A program made the position numbers and the translations under genes. A DNA stretch of 64,000 nt from Candidula unifasciata (lineage: Eukaryota > Mollusca > Gastropoda > Stylommatophora > Geomitridae), in the NCBI GenBank assembly GCA_905116865.2, contig CAJHNH020008546.1, positions 453,273 to 517,272 on the forward strand. The letters are read 5' to 3'. Shown piece after piece: positions 42,853-53,679 of this stretch (its first letter is position 1; every line of letters begins with the position of its first letter). The notes beneath the pieces were generated by a model. It ran no database searches and was not told the origin of the DNA. It was given only the letters and a program-made list of their open reading frames with translations.

Positions 42853-43004
42853 CAAAACGGTTGACAGAACGCTGCTCCTCTTTAGTGCATATTAGAAGTG
42901 GGCCGGTCATTAAAACGTCAACATATGCATCTTAACCATGATGCACGTTGTTAACGCTCTTGACATCCTTAACAACAATATTGTAAGGTAAGAAGACAAT
43001 GGCA

Positions 43005-43435
43005 TGGTTATTGTATGTATGAGTATGTACGCACGCATGTATATATGTGTATGTGTGCACGCATGTATATATGTGTATGTGTGCACGCATGTATATATGT
43101 GTATGTGTGCACGCATGTATATATGTGATGTGTGCACGCATGTATGTGTATGTACGCACGCATGTATGTATGTGTATGTGTGCACGCATGTATGTGTATG
43201 TACGCACGCATGTATATATATGTATGAACGCACACATGTATATATGTGTATGTACGCATGCATGTATGTATGTGTATGTACGCACGCATGTATGTATGTG
43301 TATGTGTGCACGCATGTATATATGTGTATGTACGCACGCATGTATGTATGTGTATGTATGTGTATATGTGTGTATATGTGTGTGTGTATGTGTGTGTGTG
43401 TATATATGTGTGTGTGAGTGTGTGTGTATACATAC
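43005..43435 (+). repeat. TATG/TGCACGCA tandem repeat
   Basis: Roughly 24-30 bp units of 'cgcatgtatatatgtgtatg' with gtgcacg/gtacgca alternation, fading into (GT)n. His/Tyr/Cys-rich frames on both strands are repeat artefacts. Confidence 0.93.
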
Positions 43436-43446
43436 AAGTAAAAAAA

Positions 43447-43545
43447 AGTAAAGATCCCTTTTCGTGCCTTAGGCACATCGGGTATATGGGAAGAGCGTCC
43501 CATATCTTTACAGACCAAACGGCACTGGTCAGCATTACGCCGTAT
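43447..43545 (-). repeat. SINE-A tail fragment
   Basis: 'cccttttcgtgccttaggca', 'tatgggaagagcgtcccata', 'accaaacggcactggtcagc'. Followed by (TA)n to 43567. Confidence 0.75.
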
Positions 43546-43567
43546 ATATATATGTATATATATATAT

Positions 43568-43800
43568 CGTTAGTTGCGTATCCTTTACAGGACGTTGCAA
43601 AACCAACCCCAGCAGCCCCTGGCTGTTGTGTGGTTTCTCTAGGCAATATTAAGTCCAGTAGTTTGCCATTGCTTACTGGACAGTCGGCCCCCTGATACCG
43701 CTGTCGAAACCAACGCAAGGCGCATGGCCCGCAGCTGGGATCGACCCCGGCACCCCGGCATTACGAAGCGTTCGCATCGACTTAGCCACAGAGCCGACTA
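43568..43800 (-). repeat. SINE-B, full-length
   Basis: From 'cgttagttgcgtatcctttac' (43568) to 'acttagccacagagccgac' (43799). B-box complement 'ctgggatcgaccccgg', A-box complement 'cgttcgcatcgacttagcca'. Confidence 0.92.
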
Positions 43801-43894
43801 TTTATAAATATATACATAAAAAGCTATTTAAACTCAGTATTATGTTAATGGACAAATTTAAATCAATACAGATCTGCTCACAAATAAATACATA

Positions 43895-43933
<39 letters not shown>

Positions 43934-43955
43934 ATGACCCCCCCCCCCCGGGCCA
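43895..43955 (+). repeat. Poly(C) run
   Basis: About 37 C followed by ATGA and 11 more C. The length is probably unreliable. Confidence 0.8.
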
Positions 43956-44084
43956 CGAAACGTAAGGAATCATGTGAAAATATGAAATACAATTGGGAAA
44001 GTAAGTGCTACACATTGCTGAAATGAATTTTGTGTGTGCAAAAGTATTATTAGGGGAGAGGGGTGTGAAAACAACATCAGCCTT

Positions 44085-44385
44085 TCACACACACACAAAC
44101 ACAAACACACACACACAAACACAAACACACACACACACACAGACACACACACACAGACACACAGACACAGACACACACACACACAAACACACACATAAAC
44201 ACACACACACATACACACACAGACACACACACAGACACAGACACACACAGACACACACAGACACACACACACACACACAGTCACACAGACACACACACAC
44301 ACACAGACACACAGACACACACACACACACACAGACACACACACACACACACAGACACACAGACACACACACACAGACACAATAT
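44085..44385 (+). repeat. (CA)n with CAGA interruptions
   Basis: About 300 bp of CACACA with regular ACAGAC and ACAAAC interruptions. Confidence 0.96.
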
Positions 44386-44479
44386 ATTGACTTGTGCACA
44401 AACATCGATATCCAAGCCCACTAGTAGGAGATTCAAGCTCTACACGTTGAACAGTTTCGTAAGTCAACATAACATGTCA

Positions 44480-44845
44480 CGAGTGACAAAGACCACTGTT
44501 ATCCAAAGTAGTCATGATATGAGAACGAAGGTGGCTGATTAGTCCAATATGAACCCAGAAAGTTCTTGAGCAGTGCCGACAACAGGTGGGAGCCGCAGTA
44601 AGAGTGGGATTAGCAGTACCATTCTTTTTAGTCTGCCTCAGTTTCTCTGCCTGTACACCCCCGCTGCCTGGCAGGCCGATGCATCATGCCCGAGGGACGT
44701 ACGCCATCCAGAACGGTCTTGTGCAGCAGCCTCCCACGTCGCTGTGTTGATGCCAAAAGAATTGACAGCAGTCTTCAGTGTCCTTAAAGCGCTTTTTCTG
44801 TCCTCCCTGGGACCTCTTTCCTTGCTGAAGCTCGCCATAAAATAC
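44480..44845 (-). pseudogene. LINE C-terminal end with C2H2 zinc finger
   Basis: Minus strand reads KSALRTLKTAVNSFGINTAT, WEAAAQDRSGWRTSLG, and, in another frame at about 44580-44510, CRHCSRTFWVHIGLISHLRS-H, a C-x2-C...H-x3-H finger. The 'W..A..DR..WR' helix followed by one finger is a known end of some LINE ORF2 proteins. Confidence 0.78.
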
Positions 44846-44989
44846 TCTCGTGAGTCAACATACAAGCAAACATCTGACTGGTATAAATGTATCCTGCATT
44901 TTAAATTATAATTTTCTTGTTTAAAATGTTGGTTAAAAAATATTTTGAGGGGACTGTACAGTTCGGCTAACTATAACTATTAAGGGAAG

Positions 44990-45285
44990 GGTGGGGGGGG
45001 GGGGGGGGGGGGGGGTTGTTGTCCGGGTATGCATGTATGCGTGTGTGTGTGTGTTTGTTAACACAATTAAATGTTTTTTCGTGTTGGCGTGTCGTGTGCG
45101 TGTGTGTGTTGGTGAGTGTGTGTGTAAGTGTGTGTGTGAGAGTGTGTGTGTGTGTGAGTGTGCGTGTGTGAGTGTGAGAGAGTGTGTGTGTGAGTGTGTG
45201 TGTGTGTGTGTAAGTGTGTGTGTGTGAGAGTGTGTGTGTGAGAGAGTGTGTGTGTGAGTGTGTGTGTAAGTGTGTGTGGAGGTGA
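44990..45285 (+). repeat. Poly(G) run and (GT)n with AGTG interruptions
   Basis: G run at 44991-45015, GT-rich from 45033, interrupted by a 50-bp unique piece (45057-45100). Confidence 0.93.
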
Positions 45286-45309
45286 TTATAAAAAAAAAAA
45301 GTGTAGGTG

Positions 45310-45545
45310 TAAAGATGTAAAAGCCGTTAGGCGTACTCGGCATACAGACTCAGACCTAAATATTTTTTAGACTAATCGGCACTCTGTGGGTGGCGTTGGT
45401 AGCCGGCTGCCTTTATTTCCCATGACTTCAGGGTCAACGTGTGAGCCAAGGTCATTTCTTTAAAAAATATTTTTGAGCTCGGTTCGGGTTTGAACCACGA
45501 AATTCATATTAGGAGGCTAGAGTCTAGTCACAGCACCATGACAGC
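45310..45545 (-). repeat. SINE-A copy
   Basis: Minus orientation: 'gccgttaggcgtactcggca', 'agactaatcggcactctgtg', 'gtgagccaaggtcatttctt', B-box-like complement 'cgggtttgaacca'. Confidence 0.82.
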
Positions 45546-45714
45546 TTCTTGCTCATACCATTGTGAAAACACATGAAAAACGCTCACCAGTAACTGAATT
45601 CCGACGCGGGTATTTTGAGATTGTCAAAATACGTTCACAACCCTAGAGCCACAGACGTATCACGCTGGCTGTCTTAGTTCCGCAAGATATTTCTTGGACC
45701 GCACAACTAGCAAT

Positions 45715-46690
45715 AACACACGGTGACACAAAGTGCCACCATTCTGATGAGAATCCCCAATCTACCTCAAGGTTATATTTTAAGGCCACCGAGCACAGCC
45801 GGACTGGGGTTTCACGATGACGTTCGGCTTCACCAGGACATCACACCGAGAGATAAACACCTGGTGACACAAATTACCGCCATTCGGATAAGGATCACTT
45901 GTGGACAGGTCCTAGAAAACCCGTTCAACTCATAGGCTTGGTTATATTACGGCCCCCGGGGAACAGCCAGGGTGAGGCTTAAAAGTGCGTCCAACATTGG
46001 GACGCAGTACGTTTTATAAAGTTAAAGCTTTGATTTATTGACGTTCAACCGCACCTGGATATTACAATGAGCCTTAAACACGTGGTGACGCAAAGTACCG
46101 CCATTCGGATGAGGATCCCCAGGGGGCAGGTCCGAAAAACCCCTTTCAACCCATAGGGTGGGTTATCTTAGGACCCCTAGGAACAGTGGGCTTTAATACA
46201 ACAAAATTGCACCTGACTGTGATGCGGTACGTTTTATCAAGTTTAATTCTCTCGCTCTCTCTCTCTCTTTCTTTCTCTCTCTCTCTCAGTACCCCACAAG
46301 GACATCACATGAGCGATAAACACTCGGTGACACAAAGTGCCACCACGCGGATAAGAAGTCCTGGAAACCACGTTCAGCCCGGCTATATTTAGGGCCCCCC
46401 GGCAAAAGCCGAGATGGGGCTTCAAAATAAATCAATTTGCTTCCCACAAGAGGACATTTTATAATACTAACTTCCAGCTGACTGACTGACTTTCTACCAC
46501 ACCAGTACATCACACAAGCGATAAACACCCGATGACACAAAGTGCCACCATGTGGATGATGATTGCCGTGGAGAGGTCCCAGAAACCGCGTTCAGACAAT
46601 TGGCCATAATTATGGCCTGCCTTTTTGCGGCCCCTGGCAAAAGCCAGGGTGGGGCTTCAAACAAAAAATTTCATCCTAAAAAGGACGAAA
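45715..46690 (+). repeat. Rep-H: five head-to-tail copies of a ~200-bp element
   Basis: Each copy holds 'ggtgacacaaagtgccacca', 'cggatgaggatcccc', a 'caggtccgaaaaacc'-type stretch and the closing 'aaaagccagggtggggcttc'. Landmark 'gtgacacaaa' or its variant falls near 45723, 45861, 46085, 46327 and 46533. The last copy is closest to the dispersed copies at 58730 and 62345. A CT-rich tract interrupts copies 3/4 (46248-46287). Bases 46690-47500 hold nothing recognised. Confidence 0.85.
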
Positions 46691-47499
46691 CTGGATATAT
46701 AACTTCCCGCTTTCGTCCACGAGCGTAAAAGCCAGTAAAGATTAAAGAGTTACTATGGACACGACTGTTCCATTCCTTGACGTAGACAAGATGCCAAAAA
46801 TATACCTGAGATAATTGTATCTCACGTTGATAACAAGCCGCTAGCATTATTGTGAATTTATCTCTATAACTATCACTTACAACCCGCAATCCACTAACGA
46901 GCGGTAGGGTAGCGTCAAATGTAGACATTCAGAATAAGTGGGTGGACATACAAACGTCTTCTGTCATGGCCCATAACTCTTCGCGACGTTGTTGCATGTT
47001 GCAAGGGCAGGTAATCAGTGTTAGCGTGTTCGAGAGAATGGATAATTGAGGTTTTAGTAACAGGCGTTGGTTGGACATGGTTGATAAAGGGTAATTGAGA
47101 TCACATGATAGACGCAAATAAAGCGACTACATGGAGGTTCTTGCAAGAAAGCAGCAAACATGTAAGGAATATAGTTTAGTTTCTCGTGATGGAGTCTAAA
47201 GCAGCAGTGATGATCACTCTCTGACCCTGTTTTTACATAGTTGAGTATGTTTCTGTTGTTATTTCACGAAAACACAAATATGATAAATTACTGAATGTGA
47301 TTCGAGCTCTGCAAAAACTGGCAGTTACTGCCTGCATTCACCAGATCAGCGGTATAGACCAGTTATTGCGCATCTCCCTGCATTTAGTACCTAAGGGGAC
47401 TATTTCTACAACAGTGGAGCATCGGGCAAATTGACTTATACATCATCCGGATCTCGTTGGGTGAATCGGTCAAAATAACGCCAGTGTTCTTTACTGCCT

Positions 47500-48018
47500 A
47501 TATTTCATGGCACTATATTTCACAGCAATGCAAAGATTGAACACCCTTAAAAGTATATGGTTTAGCACCAGCAAGGAGATCAAAATTAGAATTTTAAGAG
47601 CATGCGTCTTCCCTGTGGCTTCATACGGATGTGAGTCGTGGACTAACCTTCCGTCCTTGAGAGAGAGAATATGGGTTTTTGAGCTGAAATGCTAAAGAAA
47701 GATTCTCAGAATATCTTGGACGAAAAAGAGGAGAAATATTGACATCTTAAAAGATCTGAACGTCGAAGAAGATTGGCTAATAAAGAGCATCCTGTCTCGG
47801 CAGCTGAAATATTTTGGTCATATCAAGCGCCACAACGGATTGGAGAAAAATATAGCTGAATGCATGGTACCAGGAAGGAGGGGCAGGGACCGACCGACAC
47901 GAAGATGGCCCAGGATATTAGTGGCTCCTTGAGTATGAAAGTACATAAGGCAAGCGACTGAGTTTCTTTTAGACAGACTGTGATGAGAGCGACGTTCTGC
48001 AAAGGACCTGCTACAAGA
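47500..48018 (+). pseudogene. LINE 3' end with intact terminal domain words
   Basis: Plus strand reads AMQRLNTLKSIWFSTSKEIK, RACVFPVASYGCESWTNLPS, LRERIWVFELKC, a stop, then ILRISWTKKRRNIDILKDLN, LKYFGHIKRHNGLEKNIAE and GRRGRDRPTRRW. The 3' UTR ends 'gcaaaggacctgctacaag'. Same family as 20190-21265. Confidence 0.9.
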
Positions 48019-48154
48019 TGGATGGATATTTCATTGAGGTTGGGTAAACTTGGGAGCCAAGGTCAATTTAAAAGGTCAAGTGGAAGTGGAGGCGGAAGAG
48101 GAAGAGGAGAAGTCGACGACAAAAAAAAAAAGAAGAAGAAGTTTTAGATTTAGG

Positions 48155-48475
48155 TTTCAATAATAGATGAACATTATGGCACAAGAGTAGTAGCTAATAA
48201 GTGCTCCGCTCTACTTCCAACTCAAGCCTGAGTCCGAAGAATAACAGCGCGGTGCACAAACTCTGTAGTAACGAAGAGGATCCTGAAACTTATTTAGAAA
48301 AATTTTTAACTATAAATTTTGCCTGGGCAGCTCCGTTAGGCTACTCTTTTCGATTTCCAAATGCCATGGAATTTTTTTTTAAAACAGCGTGCAACAATAT
48401 ACACGGGCGTCCGATCTTACTACGCAGAGATCAGGGGAAATTACTAGAAGTCCACATAAACAATTCCTAGCCTTC
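48155..48475 (+). repeat. Rep-G, longest copy
   Basis: From 'taatagatgaacattatggc' to 'cacataaacaattcctagcc', about 320 bp, without a coding frame or tRNA-like head. Preceded by a short GAA-rich tail (48085-48150). Confidence 0.85.
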
Positions 48476-48534
48476 ACCATGGCTTATACACAACACCTCC
48501 AGCCATGATCTGAGAAGAAAGAGACAAAGAAGCA

Positions 48535-48657
48535 GAAGAGGAAGAAGAAGAAGAAGAAGAAGAAGAAGAAGAAGAAGAAGAAGAAGAAGAAGAAGAAGAA
48601 GACGACGAAGAAAAAAAAAAGAAGAAGGATAGGCAGAAGAAGAAGAAAAAGAAGTAA
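48535..48657 (+). repeat. (GAA)n tract
   Basis: About 120 bp, purine strand on plus, with GAC and AAA interruptions at the end. Confidence 0.96.
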
Positions 48658-48849
48658 AGGGGTTTCCATGTTTATACACACACGAGGGCTTATCTCGTGC
48701 CTCGTGACTGGCTTATAAAAAAGTCAGATTTATAACGACAATGAAACCCAGAGTTAGGGAACCGAAAGGTGGATGAGTTACCACTGATTTTATTTGTGAA
48801 GTTATAAATGCACGGACATACTGTGATACTCTTTTCTTGGTCTATATTT

Positions 48850-48975
48850 TATTTCATAACATTATATTATTCACTAGACGATATAATGTACAGTTCATTG
48901 TCAATTCATAACATTACATTATTCACTAGATGATATAACGAACAGTTCGTTGTCAATTCATAACATTATATTATC
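48850..48975 (+). repeat. Two diverged outlying copies of the 52-bp satellite
   Basis: 'attgtcaattcataacat' recurs with 52-bp spacing (48897 and 48949), but units differ from the main array (cactagacgatataatgt, cactagatgatataacga). They are the older edge of the array, cut off by the rep-F insertion. Confidence 0.9.
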
Positions 48976-49275
48976 TTCTTCTTCTTCTTCGCGTTCACTG
49001 GCTGTAAACTCTGGTGGAAAGTTGGAAAGTTCTGGTTGTTCGTCCACTTCTGGACTGCAATCTTGTTCTAGAACCTGAGTGTTGCGTGTGCACCCGTTTT
49101 ACAGATCTGACTTACTTGTATGCAGACTGCTGGTTGCTTGCCTCTTAGGCAGATGCACTCAGACTTTGAAGGAAGCTCCCAATAAGTCGACTCTTACTAC
49201 ATGCTTTTGGGTGGTCAGTGGGTCTATTCTTGTTTTCCCTTTAACATGGCCCTGGATCCAACACGGGGAAATTAA
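48976..49275 (+). repeat. Rep-F copy inserted in the satellite
   Basis: The best rep-F copy: 'ctggctgtaaactctggtgg', 'ggttgttcgtccacttctgg', 'gtgttgcgtgtgcacccg', 'ggcagatgcactcagacttt', 'gactcttactacatgctttt', 'cagtgggtctattcttgtt', 'ggccctggatccaacacggg'. Starts with a CTT run and is flanked on both sides by satellite sequence. Confidence 0.9.
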
Positions 49276-51290
49276 TTAATAATAAGACAATATTACGTAC
49301 AGCTCATTGTCAATTCATAACATTATATTATTAACTAGACAATATTACGTACAGTTCGTTGTCAATTCATAACATTATATTATTAACTAGACAATATTAC
49401 GTACAGCTCTTTGTCAATTCATAACATTATATTATTAACTAGACAATATTACGTACAGCTCTTTGTCAATTCATAACATTATATTATTAACTAGACAATA
49501 TTACGTACAGTTCGTTGTCAATTCATAACATTATATTATTAACTAGACAATATTACGTACAGCTCTTTGTCAATTCATAACATTATATTATTAACTAGAC
49601 AATATTACGTACAGTTCGTTGTCAATTCATAACATTATATTATTAACTAGACAATATTACGTACAGCTCTTTGTCAATTCATAACATTATATTATTAACT
49701 AGACAATATTACGTACAGCTCTTTGTCAATTCATAACATTATATTATTAACTAGACAATATTACGTACAGCTCATTGTCAATTCATAACATTATATTATT
49801 AACTAGACAATATTACGTACAGCTCATTGTCAATTCATAACATTATATTATTAACTAGACAATATTACGTACAGTTCGTTGTCAATTCATAACATTATAT
49901 TATTAACTAGACAATATTACGTACAGTTCGTTGTCAATTCATAACATTATATTATTAACTAGACAATATTACGTACAGCTCTTTGTCAATTCATAACATT
50001 ATATTATTAACTAGACAATATTACGTACAGTTCTTGTCAATTCATAACATTATATTATTAACTAGACAATATTACGTACAGTTCGTTGTCAATTCATAAC
50101 ATTATATTATTAACTAGACAATATTACGTACAGCTCTTTGTCAATTCATAACATTATATTATTAAACTAGACAATATTACGTACAGCTCTTTGTCAATTC
50201 ATAACATTATATTATTAACTAGACAATATTACGTACAGTTCGTTGTCAATTCATAACATTATATTATTAACTAGACAATATTACGTACAGCTCTTTGTCA
50301 ATTCATAACATTATATTATTAACTAGACAATATTACGTACAGTTCGTTGTCAATTCATAACATTATATTATTAACTAGACAATATTACGTACAGCTCTTT
50401 GTCAATTCATAACATTATATTATTAACTAGACAATATTACGTACAGCTCTTTGTCAATTCATAACATTATATTATTAACTAGACAATATTACGTACAGCT
50501 CATTGTCAATTCATAACATTATATTATTAACTAGACAATATTACGTACAGCTCATTGTCAATTCATAACATTATATTATTAACTAGACAATATTACGTAC
50601 AGTTCGTTGTCAATTCATAACATTATATTATTAACTAGACAATATTACGTACAGTTCGTTGTCAATTCATAACATTATATTATTAACTAGACAATATTAC
50701 GTACAGCTCTTTGTCAATTCATAACATTATATTATTAACTAGACAATATTACGTACAGTTCTTTGTCAATTCATAACATTATATTATTAACTAGACAATA
50801 TTACGTACAGCTCTTTGTCAATTCATAACATTATATTATTAACTAGACAATATTACGTACAGTTCGTTGTCAATTCATAACATTATATTATTAACTAGAC
50901 AATATTACGTACAGTTCGTTGTCAATTCATAACATTATATTATTAACTAGACAATATTACGTACAGTTCGTTGTCAATTCATAACATTATATTATTAACT
51001 AGACAATATTACGTACAGTTCGTTGTCAATTCATAACATTATATTATTAACTAGACAATATTACGTACAGCTCTTTGTCAATTCATAACATTATATTATT
51101 AACTAGACAATATTACGTACAGTTCTTTGTCAATTCATAACATTATATTATTAACTAGACAATATTACGTACAGCTCTTTGTCAATTCATAACATTATAT
51201 TATTAACTAGACAATATTACGTACAGTTCTTTGTCAATTCATAACATTATATTATTAACTAGACAATATTACGTACAGTTCGTTGTCAAT
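49276..51290 (+). repeat. 52-bp satellite, 39 copies, overlapping a coding exon end
   Basis: Counting 'acgtacag', 39 units lie from 49295 to 51271 at 52-bp spacing, with one 1-bp deletion (unit 15) and one 1-bp insertion (between 17 and 18). Units differ mainly in the tetranucleotide after 'acag': ctca, ttcg, ctct or ttct. The last unit overlaps the 3' 14 nt of exon 2 and its donor (51277-51290, donor GT at 51276-51275). Confidence 0.98.
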
Positions 51291-51502
51291 ATCCTCAACT
51301 GGGCTGACTCTTCTAGGCCGACACACTTTCTGCAGTGCTGTGGTATCTGCCTGCAGTCTGCTCTCTGGTTGGTCAGGAATCGTCACGTGAAATATCACGT
51401 GGACTTGGTCACTTCCTGCCTCGATCTCCTCCGAGGCGCAGCTGATTGTCTCGATATTTATCTTCTGGTTGAATATTTCCCTTGCTACTGCACAAAGCAG
51501 TC
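51277..51502 (-). CDS. GUCY1B2: Guanylate cyclase beta-2-like, exon 2: end of heme-NO-binding domain
   Basis: Acceptor GCTGATTACACAG (AG at 51504-51503). Donor GAACT|GTACGT (51276-51271) is the only GT here that keeps phase with exon 3. 2 nt (completing Gly), 74 codons, 2 nt. Reads LLCAVAREIFNQKINIETIS, then DQVHVIFHVTIPDQ and SPVEDIDNE. This is the last helix and strand of the H-NOX fold ('..G.I..VA..I....I...'), then the linker to HNOBA. Both borders touch tandem arrays. If the donor is skipped, the frame meets TAA seven codons later. Confidence 0.9.
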
Positions 51503-51508
51503 CTGTGT

Positions 51509-51727
51509 AATCAGCCAAGAATCAACATTATCTAACAAACAGCCAGAAATCAACATTTTCTAACAAACAGCCAACAATCAACATCATCCAATATTCAGCC
51601 AAGAATCAACATTATCCAATATTCAGCCAAGAATCAACATTATCTAATAATCAGCCAAGAATCAACATTATCTAATAAACAAAAAAGAATCAACATAATC
51701 TAATAATCAGCCAAGAATCAACATTAT
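51509..51727 (+). repeat. 28-bp minisatellite, about 8 copies, next to the exon 2 acceptor
   Basis: Units built on 'cagccaagaatcaacattat' plus 'ctaataat', with ccaatatt and aaacagcc variants. The array begins about 6 bp upstream (sense) of the AG. Confidence 0.92.
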
Positions 51728-52400
51728 TTTTTAAAAAAGTATCATCTCGGATTAATAGAAATCATTGTTCTAGAAGATTGAAGGTTGTTGAACATTTTAA
51801 ATATCGTGGGTCATTGATTACCAACAATGGCGACACAGTGAAAGAAATCAAACGGCAACAATCAATTGCTCTTCGAAGACTAAAACAAATGAAAAAATTA
51901 TGGAGTGGGACAGAACAGCTAAACAAATTATAATCTTAAGAGCATGTATCTTTCCGATTGCAAAATACGCCTGTGAGACCTGGACACTTACTAAACAAGC
52001 TAAACAGCGCACAAATGCCTTTGAATACAAATTTTATAAACGGGTTCTAAGAATATCATGGGTAAGAAAAGAACAAATGCACCCATACTTCAAGAACTGA
52101 ATATTGAAGATGGCTGGCTATTAAAGACGATATAACACAGAAAACTGAAATATGCTGGTCATTTGAAATGTCACCAAAGTCTAGAGACAACTATAATGGA
52201 GGGGTACATGTCTAAGAAGACAGGAAGAGGAAGGCCAAAGAGAAGATGAGTGCAGAATGTGGCGGATGATCTCGAGACGGGTGTATCGGACGAGGGCCAT
52301 CTTGCTTGTGATCCAGAAGTTTTCCGGAAGGTTGTTATGGGAGCAAAGTTCTGTAAAGGACATGCTATTGGCATACTGACATGGTTCTAGAAGAAGAGGA
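51728..52400 (+). pseudogene. LINE ORF2 C-terminal region, frameshifted
   Basis: Plus strand in changing frames: VVEHFKYRGSLITNNGDTVK, EIKRQQSIALRRLKQMKKLW, ILRACIFPIAKYACETWTLT, RVLRISWVRKEQMH. Ends near 52400. Confidence 0.85.
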
Positions 52401-52504
52401 AAGGGTCGTTAAATGCATCAGACATAGGGCAATTTATATATATATCATTTATTCATTGGCACCTTACCGTCTTTCCAGACGATAGTGTTATATTGCGCTA
52501 TGAG

Positions 52505-53670
52505 GAGGCATGAGACTCACAGTCCATGGTGAGTATGACTAGCAAGACCCGCCTGTGTCAAGAAAAGTCTTCCACAATGATAGCATGAGATTTCAGGACC
52601 ATTTTTGTCAACATTTTTGTTTAATCTGTTTCTTTTCAGACGCTCAGCTCTCATTCTTTCTGCAATAATTTCTTTCATTATTCTCATTCCCTTTCTGGCA
52701 TGCTCCCTCCACACAACACGGTCCATGGCATTTTGTTCCCATGAGTCCGCCTCAATACCTCTATGAATTATGTCCCGTTTGCATACATCTTTATAACGTA
52801 GTAGAGGTCGGCCTCGACATCTTCTTCCTGTCTTTAATTCACCATAAAGGATGTCCTTAGGGACTCCGCCATCCTCCATTCTCCAGGTGTGACCCAGCCA
52901 CCTGAGCCTTCGTAGACTGAGCATGGAAAAGACTGTTGTAGTACCTGCTCTTTCCAGTACCTCAGTGTTTGTGATTTTGTCCTGCCACTTAATGCCATGT
53001 ATTCTTCTTAGGCATCACATTTGAAATCTATTAAGCTGTCTCTCTTGGTGCAAATAGCTTGACCAAGTTTCACTGCCATAAAGCAGAGTGAGGAGAACAC
53101 AAGCCTTATAGACAAGGTTTTTTGTTTTAATTGTGAGCTTTCTGTTCTCCCAAACTATCTTTGTCAATCTGCTCATTGTTGTTGCTGGCTCACCTATCAT
53201 GATGTTGATTTCTTGGTCCAGCGATAGTTTACTATTCACTGTGGAGCCCAGAGAGGTAAAATGGTGTACTGTCTCAAGCTCTTCACCGTCAATGTAAACT
53301 GTAGTCTGTCATTGACAAATTGCACCATAACCTTTTTCTTCTTGTTGCTGACTGTTAGTCCACATTTACAGCACGCATCAGCAAAGGAAGATAATAAATA
53401 TTGCAGCTTCTCCTCTGAGTGGATGGTTATTGCTGCATCATCTGCAAACAGCATCTCTTTGATAAGTACCTTTCTTATCCTGGTTTTGGCCTTCAGCCTG
53501 AGAAAATACCACCCTCCTGATCTCGAAAGGCATGTGTCAAAAAAAGTGAAAAGTATATTCCAAAGAGGGTAGGAGCAAGTACACACCCCTGCTTCACTCC
53601 ATTTTTGATTGAAAACTCCTCCGATGTTACACCATCAAAGTTGATGTATATTTGCATGGCAAAGGTCAAT
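52505..53670 (-). pseudogene. LINE ORF2 3' half with terminal C2H2 finger
   Basis: From 53670 down: FSIKNGVKQGCVLAPTLFGI, MLFADDAAITIHSEEKLQYL, CGLTVSNKKK, NRKLTIKTKNLVYKACVLLT, LLYGSETWSSYLHQERQLN, then 135 open codons with LRRLRWLGHTWRMEDGGVP, GRRCRGRPLLRYKDVCKRDI and CYHCGRLFLTQAGLASHTHH. Frameshifts near 53240 and 53010. 59690-60115 is a second, more decayed copy. Confidence 0.9.
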
Positions 53671-53679
53671 TTAAAAAAA

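Noticed and set aside
49276..51290. CRISPR array, suggested by 39 regular direct repeats
   Set aside because: Repeat units are contiguous with no unique spacers, the genome is eukaryotic, and no cas-like gene is near.
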